A stretch of 64,000 nt of DNA from an uncultured Lachnospiraceae bacterium. GTDB lineage: Bacteria > Bacillota > Clostridia > Lachnospirales > Lachnospiraceae. Position numbers and translations under genes: made by a program. Below the pieces are notes generated by a model. The model did no database searches, had not been told where the DNA came from, and saw only the letters and a list, made by a program, of their open reading frames with translations. Location: the NCBI GenBank assembly GCA_947626395.1, contig CANQRU010000006.1, positions 51,047 through 115,046 on the forward strand, written 5' to 3'. This document shows, in pieces, positions 35,409 through 44,263 of this stretch. Position 1 is the first letter of the stretch; each line of letters opens with the position of its first letter.

Positions 35409-35435
35409 GGTTAACATAATTATTTTATGTCAACT
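35409..35435. repeat. 27-base near-palindrome, dif-like or operator
   Basis: GGTTAACATAA (35409-35419), TTATT (35420-35424) and TTATGTCAACT (35425-35435) form two 11-base arms that are inverted copies with two mismatches. The minus-strand right arm TTATGTTAACC closely resembles one arm of bacterial dif recombination sites. The central region is 5 bases instead of the usual 6. It lies in the 157-base gap between pepT and hisIE. A repressor operator for pepT is the alternative. Confidence 0.5.
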
Positions 35436-35494
35436 CTTAATCTATGAATTGTCCATCCCTTGATGGAATGGCGAAGCATATCCGAAATTCTGTT

Positions 35495-36787
35495 CTACCG
35501 GTTCGCCAGTTCATGGGTGATCTCTTCCCATGTAATCCCTTTCTCCGCCATCAGAACCATCATATGATAGAGGAAATCCGAGATCTCATACTTGATCTCC
35601 TCCTGGTTCGGATTCTTGGCGGCGATGACGATCTCTGTGGCTTCTTCGCCCAGCTTCTTCAGGATCTTATCCAGCCCCTTGTCGAACAGATAATTGGTGT
35701 AGGATCCTTCCTTCGGATGCTCCTTTCGGTCGCGGATAACGGCAAATACATCCTCAAATACCCGCAGCGGGTTCACATCCCGGTACTCCTTCTCCGCCAG
35801 CGTCGTGAAGAAACAGGACTGGGCTCCGGTATGGCAGGCCGGCCCGATCTGCCGGACCTTCGCCAGGATCGTATCATGGTCGCAGTCCAGCTTTAAGGAT
35901 TTCACAAACTGGAAATGTCCGGAGGTCTCTCCCTTCACCCAAAGCATCTGGCGGCTGCGGCTGAAATACGTCATCCGTCCGGTCTCCAGGGTCTTATTGA
36001 ACGCTTCCTGGTTCATATAAGCCATCATCAGCACCTGGGACGTCTGATAATCCTGGACTATCACCGGGATCAGCCCATCGGAATTCAGTTTAAAATCCTC
36101 CCAGCCGACGCTGCTCTCAAAGGTCTCCACAGGGATCCCCCGTTTCTTCAGTTCCTGCTTCCAGTGCATGCAGTCGCCTTCCAGTTTCTCCGGCACCGTC
36201 AACACCACGCCGGCGACGGAAGGAACCTTCAGATACGCGGCAATGGTTCCCGCGATATCCTCGTCGCAGACCGCCAGGATCGGGATCGGGCTTGCCGGCA
36301 TGGATGCGATCTCACCTTCGTCCATCATTACATCCAGAATCGCCGCCGAGGCTCCCAGCTGGGCGTATTCCTCAATATGGTGCCGCAGATACTTGATCCC
36401 CGGCATATAGGCATAGATCTTCTCACTGCCGAAACGGCTGCATGCCTCCTTTATCAGATCCACATTTTCCGGAATGGACACATTGAGAAATGTGGCTTTG
36501 ACCCCGGCGTAAAGATACTTTTTCACATCTTCGAGACGCTTCACACGTCCGCCCGCGATGACGGGAATATCGATCTCCCGCGCCACCTGCCGGATCGTAT
36601 CGATCGTCTTTTCATGGTCCGCGTCGTCCTCAGACAGATCGCAGATCAGCAGGCTGTCGGCTCCGTTGTCGCTGTAATAGCGGGCAAGCGAGAGAATATC
36701 GTCACTGTAATATTCACGGCCTTCATCCATAATGATCGCCCGGCCGTTTTTGCATCCGAAACTGGGGATGAGTTTTTTCTTTTCCAT
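35495..36787 (-). CDS. hisI: HisIE with an N-terminal degenerate HisF-like domain
   Basis: 430 residues. Residues 1-210 resemble the HisA/HisF half-barrel, but the HisF catalytic Asp11 position reads [10 protein letters not shown] instead of CLDVKDGR, so this part is unlikely to be a cyclase. Residues about 225-330 are phosphoribosyl-AMP cyclohydrolase (HisI), with metal ligands in [12 protein letters not shown] and CHTGAQSCF. Residues about 340-430 are phosphoribosyl-ATP pyrophosphohydrolase (HisE), with [14 protein letters not shown] and [12 protein letters not shown]. It catalyses steps two and three of histidine synthesis. It lies 20 bases after hisA. Confidence 0.88.
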   Translation of the reverse strand: MEKKKLIPSFGCKNGRAIIMDEGREYYSDDILSLARYYSDNGADSLLICDLSEDDADHEKTIDTIRQVAREIDIPVIAGGRVKRLEDVKKYLYAGVKATFLNVSIPENVDLIKEACSRFGSEKIYAYMPGIKYLRHHIEEYAQLGASAAILDVMMDEGEIASMPASPIPILAVCDEDIAGTIAAYLKVPSVAGVVLTVPEKLEGDCMHWKQELKKRGIPVETFESSVGWEDFKLNSDGLIPVIVQDYQTSQVLMMAYMNQEAFNKTLETGRMTYFSRSRQMLWVKGETSGHFQFVKSLKLDCDHDTILAKVRQIGPACHTGAQSCFFTTLAEKEYRDVNPLRVFEDVFAVIRDRKEHPKEGSYTNYLFDKGLDKILKKLGEEATEIVIAAKNPNQEEIKYEISDFLYHMMVLMAEKGITWEEITHELANR

Positions 36788-36807
36788 AATCTGCGTATGC
36801 TCCTGTT

Positions 36808-37548
36808 TCAGGGAATAAATGTCTCTGACGGCTGCTGGTATCTGCGGACAGCTTCCGAAAGATCCACCCGCTTCTCATACAAAGCTTTCCCGATGATCGC
36901 GCCCCGGATACCATTCCGGTACAATTCTTCCAGATCTTCCATGCAGGATACGCCGCCGGACGCGATAATGTCCAGGCCGGTCTCCTCCGTTAATTTCTTC
37001 GTGGCCGCCACATTCGGCCCGGACAGCATGCCGTCTCTGGAAATATCCGTATAGACGATGTGGCGCACGCCGTACTGCTTCATCTTCCGGCACAGCTCTA
37101 CGGCCGTCATGGAACTCACCTTCTCCCAGCCTTCCACCGCCACCAGGCCGTCCTTCGCGTCCACGCCGACGACAATACGCTCTTCTCCGAATTCCTCAAT
37201 GAGTTCCCGGATGAACTCCGGCCGCTCTACGGCTTTCGTTCCGATAATGACCCGGCTGACGCCCATAAACAGCAGATCGCGGACCGTTCCGCGGCTTCGG
37301 ATGCCGCCGCCAAGCTGAACAGGCACGCTGACCGATTCCACGATCCTGCGGATCACAGGCTCATTGACGGAACGTCCCGCCAGAGCGCCGTCCAGATCCA
37401 CCAGATGAAGATAAGAGGCGCCTTTCTGGACCCACAGACGCGCCATCTCTGACGGCGTGTCCGAATAGATCTTCGCCCGGTCAAACAGTCCCTGGGTCAG
37501 CCGGACGCACTGGCCTCCCTTTATATCGATCGCCGGATAAAGCTGCAT
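36808..37548 (-). CDS. hisA: Phosphoribosylformimino-5-aminoimidazole carboxamide ribotide isomerase
   Basis: 246 residues, TIM barrel. The first catalytic Asp lies in [14 protein letters not shown], the second in [14 protein letters not shown]; phosphate-binding glycines are in GGIRSRG and IASGGV. It performs the fourth step of histidine synthesis. A strong promoter and a structured leader precede it, and hisIE follows. hisF and hisH, which would use its product, are not in the window. Confidence 0.94.
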   Translation of the reverse strand: MQLYPAIDIKGGQCVRLTQGLFDRAKIYSDTPSEMARLWVQKGASYLHLVDLDGALAGRSVNEPVIRRIVESVSVPVQLGGGIRSRGTVRDLLFMGVSRVIIGTKAVERPEFIRELIEEFGEERIVVGVDAKDGLVAVEGWEKVSSMTAVELCRKMKQYGVRHIVYTDISRDGMLSGPNVAATKKLTEETGLDIIASGGVSCMEDLEELYRNGIRGAIIGKALYEKRVDLSEAVRRYQQPSETFIP

Positions 37549-37583
37549 ATTGTCGTCTCACTCCCTGCCTGTTTCATTCCTCA

Positions 37584-37662
37584 GCTGCTTCGTCAGAGCA
37601 GCGTATATTTTAAATTTCTGCACAAAAAGAGCAGCCTGCCATGATCACCAAGCGGCCACTCT
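37584..37662 (-). promoter_or_regulatory. Leader hairpins of hisA, possible attenuator
   Basis: On the minus strand AGAGTGGCC (37654-37662) can pair with GGCTGCTCT (37628-37636), followed by TTTTT. Downstream, GCTGC (37598-37602) and GCAGC (37584-37588) form a second hairpin. GCTGCTCT occurs in both hairpins, so the distal GCAGC could pair with either copy. That would give competing structures. No histidine-rich leader peptide or T-box sequence is seen. Confidence 0.4.
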
Positions 37663-37664
37663 CT

Positions 37665-37693
37665 ATTCTAGCGATATTTTAAATCTTTGTCAA
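37665..37693 (-). promoter_or_regulatory. Strong sigma-A promoter for hisA-hisIE
   Basis: Minus strand: perfect TTGACA (37688-37693), 17 bases, TAGAAT (37665-37670). Confidence 0.88.
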
Positions 37694-37713
37694 TTTTTGT
37701 TGCACATTCTGTG

Positions 37714-38142
37714 TCAAAAATATTTAAAAAATGTTTTCTTATCCGTGCCTTCTTCATATCCGCAGCTGCGGTAAAACTCATGCGCGCCGTCCCGGTGCGA
37801 TCCGGAGACGACCCGAACGCCTGCGCAGTGTTCTTCCCTGGCCCATTCCTCCGCCTTCTCAAGCAGAGCCAGACCAATCCCCTGCTCCCGGTATGCGGCG
37901 TCCACGGCGATCCCCATAAGGTTCTTCAGGGAATCCATATAAGTAGATTCATAATCGGCCGCATGGACATAGCCGACGACGCGGCCGTTATCGCAGGCAA
38001 CGTAGATCCTGTCCGTCGGGCGGCGGATCACCTTCATCAGCCGCTCCCAGGTCTTCTCCACCGGATAATCATACCCCAGCGCGTCCCGGTTCAGTTCATA
38101 GATCCGCATAAAATCCTTGTCCAAAGCTTCCCGTATCTCCAT
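37714..38142 (-). CDS. GNAT-family N-acetyltransferase
   Basis: 142 residues. The acetyl-CoA binding motif A is VDAAYREQGIGLALLEKAEEWA, with the R/QxxGxG/A pattern, and the C-terminal FYRSCGYEEGTDKKTFFKYF is the usual substrate-binding end. The ATG at 38142 follows AGAGGGGG. The substrate is unknown. A longer frame to 38250 overlaps the serpin gene and is not needed. Confidence 0.82.
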   Translation of the reverse strand: MEIREALDKDFMRIYELNRDALGYDYPVEKTWERLMKVIRRPTDRIYVACDNGRVVGYVHAADYESTYMDSLKNLMGIAVDAAYREQGIGLALLEKAEEWAREEHCAGVRVVSGSHRDGAHEFYRSCGYEEGTDKKTFFKYF

Positions 38143-38246
38143 CGTATCCCCCTCTTTCTGACAGACACAAATTTGGAGAACGATGACATCCCCCCGCAGA
38201 ACAACCCTTTCTCCTGTTCCGATTATACGGGAAATTACAGAAAAAA

Positions 38247-39605
38247 TCAATCATTTTCTGACGGGTTCACGCAGACGCCGATGAAAATGGGCGCGTACCC
38301 GCAGTATTTGTCCTTGATCACGAACAGGAACGGCCGGTCAAGGATCATTTCCGCTTTGTCCTGGGGGATTCCGGCTCCCGCGTAACCCAGATCCGTATAG
38401 GCGGCCGCTTCGACGCCGTCCTCATTGATGCCGACATGGACCATCTGGACGGCGGAATCGATCCAGACCGGCTCATCCGTCATTGCGGTAAATTCTGCGC
38501 TCTCGTCAAACGCCTTCTCCATGCCGAGCCCCGCCAGCATATCCTTCAGATTGAACTTGCTCCCATAGGAGAATCTCGGCACTTTCCATGTGATCTCGCC
38601 GTAAAGACCGGTTGTACCGTCGATCTCCAGAACCTGCTTAAGACGCTCCGGCGACTCCAGGAACTCGTGGACGTCCACGCCTTCATCCGGCAGCACGAAC
38701 TGGACCTGGCCGTTTTTGGTGCCAAGGCTCGCCATCAGATAATTGTCCCCGCGAAAGAAGCCTCCGCTGCTTATGCGGTTCATGAAGTCACATTTTACAG
38801 TTCCGCCGTCCTGCAGATGGAATTCATCCTTTTTCGTGTCCCCCGGTCGGAACTGATCGATCCATTCCGCGTAATAATAGACCGTATTCATCATATGCAT
38901 CAGTATGTCTTCCGTCTCTACAGACGGCCGGATCAGACCGCCGGTCTGTTCCTGGACCCAGTCCTCCATGGCGTCCTTCATATTCGCTGTGTTCATATCT
39001 CCTTCGAAGACGTCGGCATAAAAATCATCGGCGGCTGTCCGCAGATACGCGTCTTTAAGCGTCAGACCCTTGTCAAACCAGATGGAATTGGCCATCTGGA
39101 ACTTGTAGCTGTCCTCGTCGCGGTAAAAGACCGCAAACTGCTTCCCGGCCCGGTCGGACAGCTCGTCCGCGTCGTCCATCCGAAGAAGGGAAAGGATCTG
39201 CGCCTGCGTCTCTCCTTCCGCTCCCGCCGCGGCCAGCGCCAGCGCGTAGTAGAGGGAAAGCGGCGAATAGATCGTGTTGCCGGCTTCCTTCCTCAGAAGC
39301 GGGCTGGCGGTGTCATAGGCGAAATACGCAAGCTTCTCGCACAGATCCGCATCGATATCTTGACGTTCCCGGATCTCGGCTTCCCATTTTTCATCTTCAT
39401 TTTTGTATTCCTTTACCGGATAGACAGCCTCTGCCATCTGTTCGACTTTGCTGCCTTTGGGAAGCGGCGCGTCGTCCGGGGATTCTGCGCTGCCTTCATT
39501 ATTCGCGCAGGCGCTCAGATTTGTACACGCCAGCACCGCTGCCAGAAAGACGGCTGCGGCACGGCAGATGGTATCTACGGCAGTATTTCTGATGATATTT
39601 TTCAA
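38247..39605 (-). CDS. Serpin-family protease inhibitor, lipoprotein
   Basis: 452 residues. A signal peptide ends in LSAC (Cys33), so it is probably lipid-anchored on the cell surface. The serpin fold is marked by YSPLSLYYALALAAAGAEGET, NTVYYYAEWIDQF, and the hinge of the reactive loop GINEDGVEAAAYTD (from residue 392). It ends with ILDRPFLFVIKD. Counting from the hinge glycine places P1-P1' near Ala-Gly (about residues 411-412), a small residue that would suit elastase-like proteases. The gene starts with TTG after GGAGG. Bacterial serpins in gut species are thought to block host or competitor proteases. Confidence 0.88.
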   Translation of the reverse strand: MKNIIRNTAVDTICRAAAVFLAAVLACTNLSACANNEGSAESPDDAPLPKGSKVEQMAEAVYPVKEYKNEDEKWEAEIRERQDIDADLCEKLAYFAYDTASPLLRKEAGNTIYSPLSLYYALALAAAGAEGETQAQILSLLRMDDADELSDRAGKQFAVFYRDEDSYKFQMANSIWFDKGLTLKDAYLRTAADDFYADVFEGDMNTANMKDAMEDWVQEQTGGLIRPSVETEDILMHMMNTVYYYAEWIDQFRPGDTKKDEFHLQDGGTVKCDFMNRISSGGFFRGDNYLMASLGTKNGQVQFVLPDEGVDVHEFLESPERLKQVLEIDGTTGLYGEITWKVPRFSYGSKFNLKDMLAGLGMEKAFDESAEFTAMTDEPVWIDSAVQMVHVGINEDGVEAAAYTDLGYAGAGIPQDKAEMILDRPFLFVIKDKYCGYAPIFIGVCVNPSEND

Positions 39606-39718
39606 AATGTTCTCCTCCTCTTCTGAAGTCAGAAGTTTCGCTGATCGGACTTCTTATTTTACGAGTTCGTTCCCAGGTTTCATTCCCGGATATATGCGTT
39701 ACGTTTCAGAAAAGAAGT

Positions 39719-39747
39719 TTTATGGAAAGAAGAAATCTTTTCGTCAA
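39719..39747 (-). promoter_or_regulatory. Possible promoter of the serpin gene
   Basis: Minus strand: TTGACG (39742-39747), 17 bases, CATAAA (39719-39724). The -10 box is poor. The rest of the 39606-39755 gap holds no other clear signal. Confidence 0.35.
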
Positions 39748-39755
39748 TAAAATCG

Positions 39756-39804
39756 AAAAAATCATGGTTCACACACCTTCTGAAACCAAGGTATGTGAAC
39801 CATG
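39756..39804 (-). terminator. Rho-independent terminator of ftsH
   Basis: On the minus strand the arms CATGGTTCACA and TGTGAACCATG, extended by ACCTT/AAGGT after one mismatch, give a stem of about 16 pairs (39763-39804). It is followed by six T residues. It lies 24 bases after the ftsH stop. Confidence 0.88.
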
Positions 39805-39827
39805 AAATATACGTGATTTATCCGATC

Positions 39828-41642
39828 TCAGCTGTTCAGGATCGTCATAAATTCCTCGCCGGTGATCGTCTCATGCTCGTAGAGGTACATGGCCAGCTCG
39901 TCCAGCTTCCCGCGGTTCTCCATCAGAATCCGGGCCGCCTTCTCATGCTGCTTCCTGACAAGTTCCACCACCTGCCGGTCGATCTCGGCCTGCGTCTCAG
40001 CCGCGCAGATCAGGGAGGTATCGCCGCCAAGGTACTGTCCGTTCACTGTCTCCAGCGCCACCATGTCGAAGTCTCCGCTCATCCCGTAGCGCGTGATCAT
40101 GGCCCGGGCCAGCTTGGTCGCCTGTTCGATATCATTGGCGGCGCCCGTCGTCACGGAGCTGAACACGATCTCCTCGGCCGCCCTGCCGCCTGTAAAGGTG
40201 GCGATCCGGTTCTCGATCTCTTCCTTACTCATCAGGTAATGGTTGCCTTCCTCCACCTGCATGGTGTAGCCCAGCGCGCCGGAGGTTCTGGGAATGATCG
40301 TGATCTTCTGCACCGGCGCGGAATTGGTCTGCATCGCTGCGACCAGGGCATGGCCGATCTCGTGATAGGACACGATCCGCTTCTCCTTGTCGGTCAGAAT
40401 GGCGTTCTTCTTCTGATAACCGGCGATCACGACTTCAATGCTTTCCTCCAGATCCGACTGGGTCGCGAATTTCCGGCCGGAACGGACCGCCCTGAGCGCC
40501 GCCTCATTGACAATGTTGGCAAGCTCTGCGCCCGACGCGCCGGAAGCCATCCGCGCTACCTTAAGGAAATCTACGTCGTCCGCGATCTTGACCTTCTTCG
40601 CGTGTACCTTAAGGATCGCTTCCCGGCCCTTTAAGTCCGGAAGTTCCACAGGGACGCGGCGGTCGAAACGGCCGGGCCTCGTCAGCGCCGGATCCAGCGC
40701 CTCCGGGCGGTTGGTCGCCGCCAGAATGATGACGCCGTTATTGCCCTCGAATCCGTCCATCTCAGTAAGCAGCTGGTTCAGCGTCTGCTCCCGCTCGTCA
40801 TTGCCGCCCACATTGCCGCTGCTGCGCTTCTGGCCAATGGCGTCGATCTCATCGATGAAAACGATACAGGGAGCTTTCTCCTTGGCCTGCTTAAATAAAT
40901 CGCGGACCTTGGACGCACCCATGCCGACGAACATTTCCACGAATTCGGAACCGGACATGGAGAAGAACGGCACGTTTGCCTCACCGGCTACCGCTTTGGC
41001 CAGCATGGTCTTACCGGTACCGGGAGGGCCTACAAGAAGAAGCCCCTTCGGCATGGAGGCGCCGATCTCTTTGTATTTGTCGGGATTGTGCAGGTAATCG
41101 ACGATCTCCTGGAGGCTTTCCTCCGCCTCGTCGACGCCTTCCACGTCGGAGAATTTGATGCCGTCAGAGGATTTCACATAGATCTTGGCGTTGCTCTTGC
41201 CCATGTTGAACATCATGGAATTGGGGCCGCCGGCTTTATCCATCATTTTCTTCGACAGGAACTGGCCAATGATGAAGAAGATCGCGATGGGCAGCACCCA
41301 GGACAGGATAATGCTGAGCAGCGGCGACATTTCCTCAATGATCTCGCTGGAAAATACCGCTCCCGAAGCATGGAGGCGGTTTACCAGATCCGGATCGGAA
41401 ATCGGCCCGGTCTTAAAGACCTGGGTCTCCTCCTTATCCGTAAACAGGATCTGGTTGTTCTGGATCTCGACCCGCCCGATGTTCTTCTCTTCCGTCATGG
41501 TCATGAAGGTGCCGTAATCCACCTCCAGGATCTGCCGCCTGGCAGCCCAGGGCATGACGATCAGGTTGATGAGCATCAGGATCAGCATAACGATGCCGTA
41601 ATAATACAGCAGTGGTTTTTGCGGACGTTTCACTTCGTTCAT
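39828..41642 (-). CDS. ftsH: ATP-dependent zinc metalloprotease FtsH
   Basis: 604 residues. Two membrane helices (about 12-33 and 108-128) flank an extracytoplasmic loop. The AAA domain has Walker [11 protein letters not shown], Walker [13 protein letters not shown] and the second region of homology with [10 protein letters not shown]. The peptidase domain has the zinc site HEIGH and a downstream acidic ligand. It degrades membrane and regulatory proteins. The ATG follows AAGGGGG. It has its own terminator and is not obviously in an operon. Confidence 0.95.
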   Translation of the reverse strand: MNEVKRPQKPLLYYYGIVMLILMLINLIVMPWAARRQILEVDYGTFMTMTEEKNIGRVEIQNNQILFTDKEETQVFKTGPISDPDLVNRLHASGAVFSSEIIEEMSPLLSIILSWVLPIAIFFIIGQFLSKKMMDKAGGPNSMMFNMGKSNAKIYVKSSDGIKFSDVEGVDEAEESLQEIVDYLHNPDKYKEIGASMPKGLLLVGPPGTGKTMLAKAVAGEANVPFFSMSGSEFVEMFVGMGASKVRDLFKQAKEKAPCIVFIDEIDAIGQKRSSGNVGGNDEREQTLNQLLTEMDGFEGNNGVIILAATNRPEALDPALTRPGRFDRRVPVELPDLKGREAILKVHAKKVKIADDVDFLKVARMASGASGAELANIVNEAALRAVRSGRKFATQSDLEESIEVVIAGYQKKNAILTDKEKRIVSYHEIGHALVAAMQTNSAPVQKITIIPRTSGALGYTMQVEEGNHYLMSKEEIENRIATFTGGRAAEEIVFSSVTTGAANDIEQATKLARAMITRYGMSGDFDMVALETVNGQYLGGDTSLICAAETQAEIDRQVVELVRKQHEKAARILMENRGKLDELAMYLYEHETITGEEFMTILNS

Positions 41643-41902
41643 AACAAAATTCCCCCTTTTTGCGTTATCTGAAGCTTTGTCCTTTTTGTATATCTTTCTG
41701 CCTCCGACACGTCCCGTATAGCGGGTGCGCCGGAGGCGGAAGTTGCTTTACGTCAGTAATTTGCTTTATATCAGTATCTTTTTCCAAGTATGCAGGAAAA
41801 TACATCTGCGGCGCGCCTTCTGTATCATGCAGTCAGGACGCCAGTAACGCTCTGCCCGTATTCCCATGCAAGCAAGGCGCCAGTGACATCTTGCTTGTAT
41901 TT
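41643..41902. repeat. Intergenic region with a hairpin and imperfect direct repeats
   Basis: This 260-base gap holds no gene. GCCTCCG and CGGAGGC arms (about 41699-41739) form a long hairpin. Two near-copies of TTGCTTTAYRTCAGTA lie at about 41743-41778. Two near-copies of a unit beginning RCGCCAGTRAC and ending YTGYYYGTATT lie at about 41838-41905. The repeats are degenerate, so they may be old duplications in the 3' flank of the MFS gene. Confidence 0.5.
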
Positions 41903-43318
41903 TCAGTTATCCGATGGTTCTATAAAATGATACCGTCCCAGGACCCGTCCGAATACCAGACAGATGACGACGCTGCCGATACAGAGCAGGAACATCGTCA
42001 TCGCCGCGCCGGATCCTTTGCCGGTGCCGAACAGCGCCGCGAAAAGCCCCTGCGGATCCGCAGCCGACATAAACGGCTCGCAGACCTTATCCACCAGGAA
42101 TCCTCCCAGGAAAAGGCCGACTGGGATCGTAAAAAACTGCAGCGTATTCCGGCAGGAATAGACTCTTCCCTGCATTTCCGGCGGGATCGTGCTGCGCAGG
42201 ATCACATCCAGATTGGCGTCCATAAGCGGAACCGGAAGCCATCCGATCACCTGGGCGACGCACCAGAGCACGGGCGTGCGCGCAAAGGACAGCAGAAATG
42301 TCTCCGCACCCAGAGAAAAAATCATGGTCAGCCAGATCACACGGATGCGGTTCTTCGGCGCCGGAAGTGCCGTCACCACAAGGCTTCCGAGAAGCATCGC
42401 GATCCCCGCACAGGAAGTGACGATTCCAAGAACCGTCTCTCCGCCGCGCGGATTAGACAGTACGTAAGGCGGCAGCACCGCGTCGAATACGGACGCGGAC
42501 AGGTTCACGCCTGCCATGAAAAGGATCAGCGCCAGGATCAGACCGTGGTCGCGCAGATACAGAAGACCGGCTTTCGCGGAAGTCCACAGGGATTCATCCG
42601 CTGCATTCCCACTGCCTGCAGTTGGCCCCGGATTCGAGGTGTTTCTGTCAGCAGCATGGTCTTCTGCTTCAGACTGACCACTGACGACAGTCTCAGATCT
42701 GTGTTCTCCCACTGCAGCCGTCACTGAACGCTCATTCACCGCAGGGATCCGCACAAACAGCAGAAGCACCAGAAACGCCGCCGCGAACGTCCCCAGATCG
42801 ATATAGATCACGCCTGCCATCCCCACGAACGCGAACATGGTCGTCGCGAAAACCGGATGCAGGATCGTCACAAGGGAATTGGAAAAGGATCTCAGCCCGC
42901 TGACCTTCTGGTAATGCTTCTTCGGCGTGATCAGCGTCATGGCCACATCGCCGGCCGGCTGCTGAACCGTGTTCATAAGTCCGTTTACCGCATTCAGAAT
43001 ATACATATGAACGGGCCGCAGCGAATCCGTTTTCAAAAGCACCAGTACCGCCACGGAACAGCAGGCCGCGAAGGTATCGCAGCACAGCATGACCTTTTTC
43101 TTATCCCAGAGGTCGCTTAACGCGCCCGCGAAGATGCTCATCAGCACATACGGTGCGTAGGAACAGATGGACAATGCCGCCGTCTGCAGCGCCGACCCGG
43201 TCTTCTCATAAAGCCACAGCGTCAGCGCGAAATTCGTCATGGCGCTGCCAAGCTGGGACAGCGACTGGGTACTCCACAGGATCAGAAATGTTTTCAGCTC
43301 TTTTATTAAATTTTTCAT
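41903..43318 (-). CDS. Major facilitator superfamily transporter
   Basis: 471 residues with about 12 transmembrane helices. The motif between helices 2 and 3, FAGALSDLWDKKKVML, matches MFS motif A. The central cytoplasmic loop (about residues 198-240) is unusually long and hydrophilic. It resembles MFS efflux proteins of the MFS_3/enterobactin-exporter kind, but the substrate is unknown. It follows hisB by 240 bases with a structured spacer, so it may be controlled separately. Confidence 0.82.
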   Translation of the reverse strand: MKNLIKELKTFLILWSTQSLSQLGSAMTNFALTLWLYEKTGSALQTAALSICSYAPYVLMSIFAGALSDLWDKKKVMLCCDTFAACCSVAVLVLLKTDSLRPVHMYILNAVNGLMNTVQQPAGDVAMTLITPKKHYQKVSGLRSFSNSLVTILHPVFATTMFAFVGMAGVIYIDLGTFAAAFLVLLLFVRIPAVNERSVTAAVGEHRSETVVSGQSEAEDHAADRNTSNPGPTAGSGNAADESLWTSAKAGLLYLRDHGLILALILFMAGVNLSASVFDAVLPPYVLSNPRGGETVLGIVTSCAGIAMLLGSLVVTALPAPKNRIRVIWLTMIFSLGAETFLLSFARTPVLWCVAQVIGWLPVPLMDANLDVILRSTIPPEMQGRVYSCRNTLQFFTIPVGLFLGGFLVDKVCEPFMSAADPQGLFAALFGTGKGSGAAMTMFLLCIGSVVICLVFGRVLGRYHFIEPSDN

Positions 43319-43380
43319 TTCACTTTGCTCCTTTGATCTTGTTGATAAAGTTTTTCAAACATCAATCAAGTCGCAAAGTC

Positions 43381-43539
43381 TGAGGACTATTGCCTGCGGT
43401 CAGGCATTTTTCTCCCCACGCATCGTCCTCAAACCCTGCGTGGAGCGGATGCATTGATCAGACGCATTCCGAAAAACCCCTTTCTGAGGTAGCATTTCCT
43501 CAAGATAATCTATGATTCATCAGGACAGATATCGTCCTG
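43381..43539 (-). ncRNA. Possible structured 5' RNA before the MFS gene
   Basis: The 239-base gap between hisB and the MFS gene contains several inverted repeats: CAGGAC/GTCCTG (43521-43539), TGAGG/CCTCA (43485-43502), CGGATGC/GCATTCCG (43446-43471), CCACGCA/TGCGTGG (43416-43443), TGCCTG/CAGGCA (43391-43406) and TGAGGAC/GTCCTCA (43381-43431). The fourth and sixth are interleaved, so they would form a pseudoknot or compete. I do not recognise the class. The first one may simply end the hisB transcript. Confidence 0.35.
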
Positions 43540-43557
43540 CCCATTGGGCTGTAATAA

Positions 43558-44145
43558 TTATAGTGTCCCCTTCGTCGACAGCACACCGGCGATCCGCGGG
43601 TCTGTCTGCGTCGCCTCATCCAGCGCCTTGGCAAACGCCTTAAAGGCCGCCTCGATGATATGATGGTTATTGTAACCGGAAATCTGTTTCAGATGCAGAT
43701 TCATCTCCGCCGCGTAAGAAACCGCGTAGAAGAACTCCCGCACCATCTCGGTCTCCAGTTCTCCGACCTTCTCACGGTCCAGATTCAGATCACAGGCCAG
43801 ATAAGGGCGGCCGCTTAGATCCAGTGCGCAGAGAACAAGTGCGTCGTCCATCGGCAGGATCTTCGTACCGAAGCGGACGATTCCTTTCTTGTCGCCGACC
43901 GCCTCGCGGATGGCCTTTCCGAGGACGATTCCGGTATCTTCCACCGTGTGATGCGTGTCGACATTCAGATCGCCTTCTGTCCTCACGGTCAGATCAAACA
44001 GACCGTGGCGAGCGAAGCCGTCCAGCATATGGTCGAAGAACCCGATACCGGTATGGACGTCCGACCGGCCAGTGCCGTCCAGATTAAGCGATACAGTTAT
44101 CTTGGTTTCCTTTGTGTTTCGTTCGATCGTCGCTGTGCGCGGCAT
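43558..44145 (-). CDS. hisB: Imidazoleglycerol-phosphate dehydratase
   Basis: 195 residues, a monofunctional HisB. It has the metal-binding histidine clusters FFDHMLDGFARHG, DTHHTVEDTGIVLG and GYNNHHIIEAAFKAFA. It catalyses the sixth step of histidine synthesis. It is the last his gene of the purF-like-hisZ-hisG-hisD-hisB run. Confidence 0.95.
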   Translation of the reverse strand: MPRTATIERNTKETKITVSLNLDGTGRSDVHTGIGFFDHMLDGFARHGLFDLTVRTEGDLNVDTHHTVEDTGIVLGKAIREAVGDKKGIVRFGTKILPMDDALVLCALDLSGRPYLACDLNLDREKVGELETEMVREFFYAVSYAAEMNLHLKQISGYNNHHIIEAAFKAFAKALDEATQTDPRIAGVLSTKGTL

Positions 44146-44263
44146 ATTCGTTCCCCCATTTCACTTCGTCCGGTTTCTGCAGACATCTCCGGCAGTCCCT
44201 GTATTTTTAATTTTTTGCTGTTTTCCGTTCAGCATTCGGTTCCGTCTTTCCACCCCCGCCGGG

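Noticed and set aside
43391..43411. Plus-strand terminator hairpin TGCCTG/CAGGCA with T run
   Set aside because: No plus-strand gene ends nearby. It is better explained as one element of the minus-strand leader structure.
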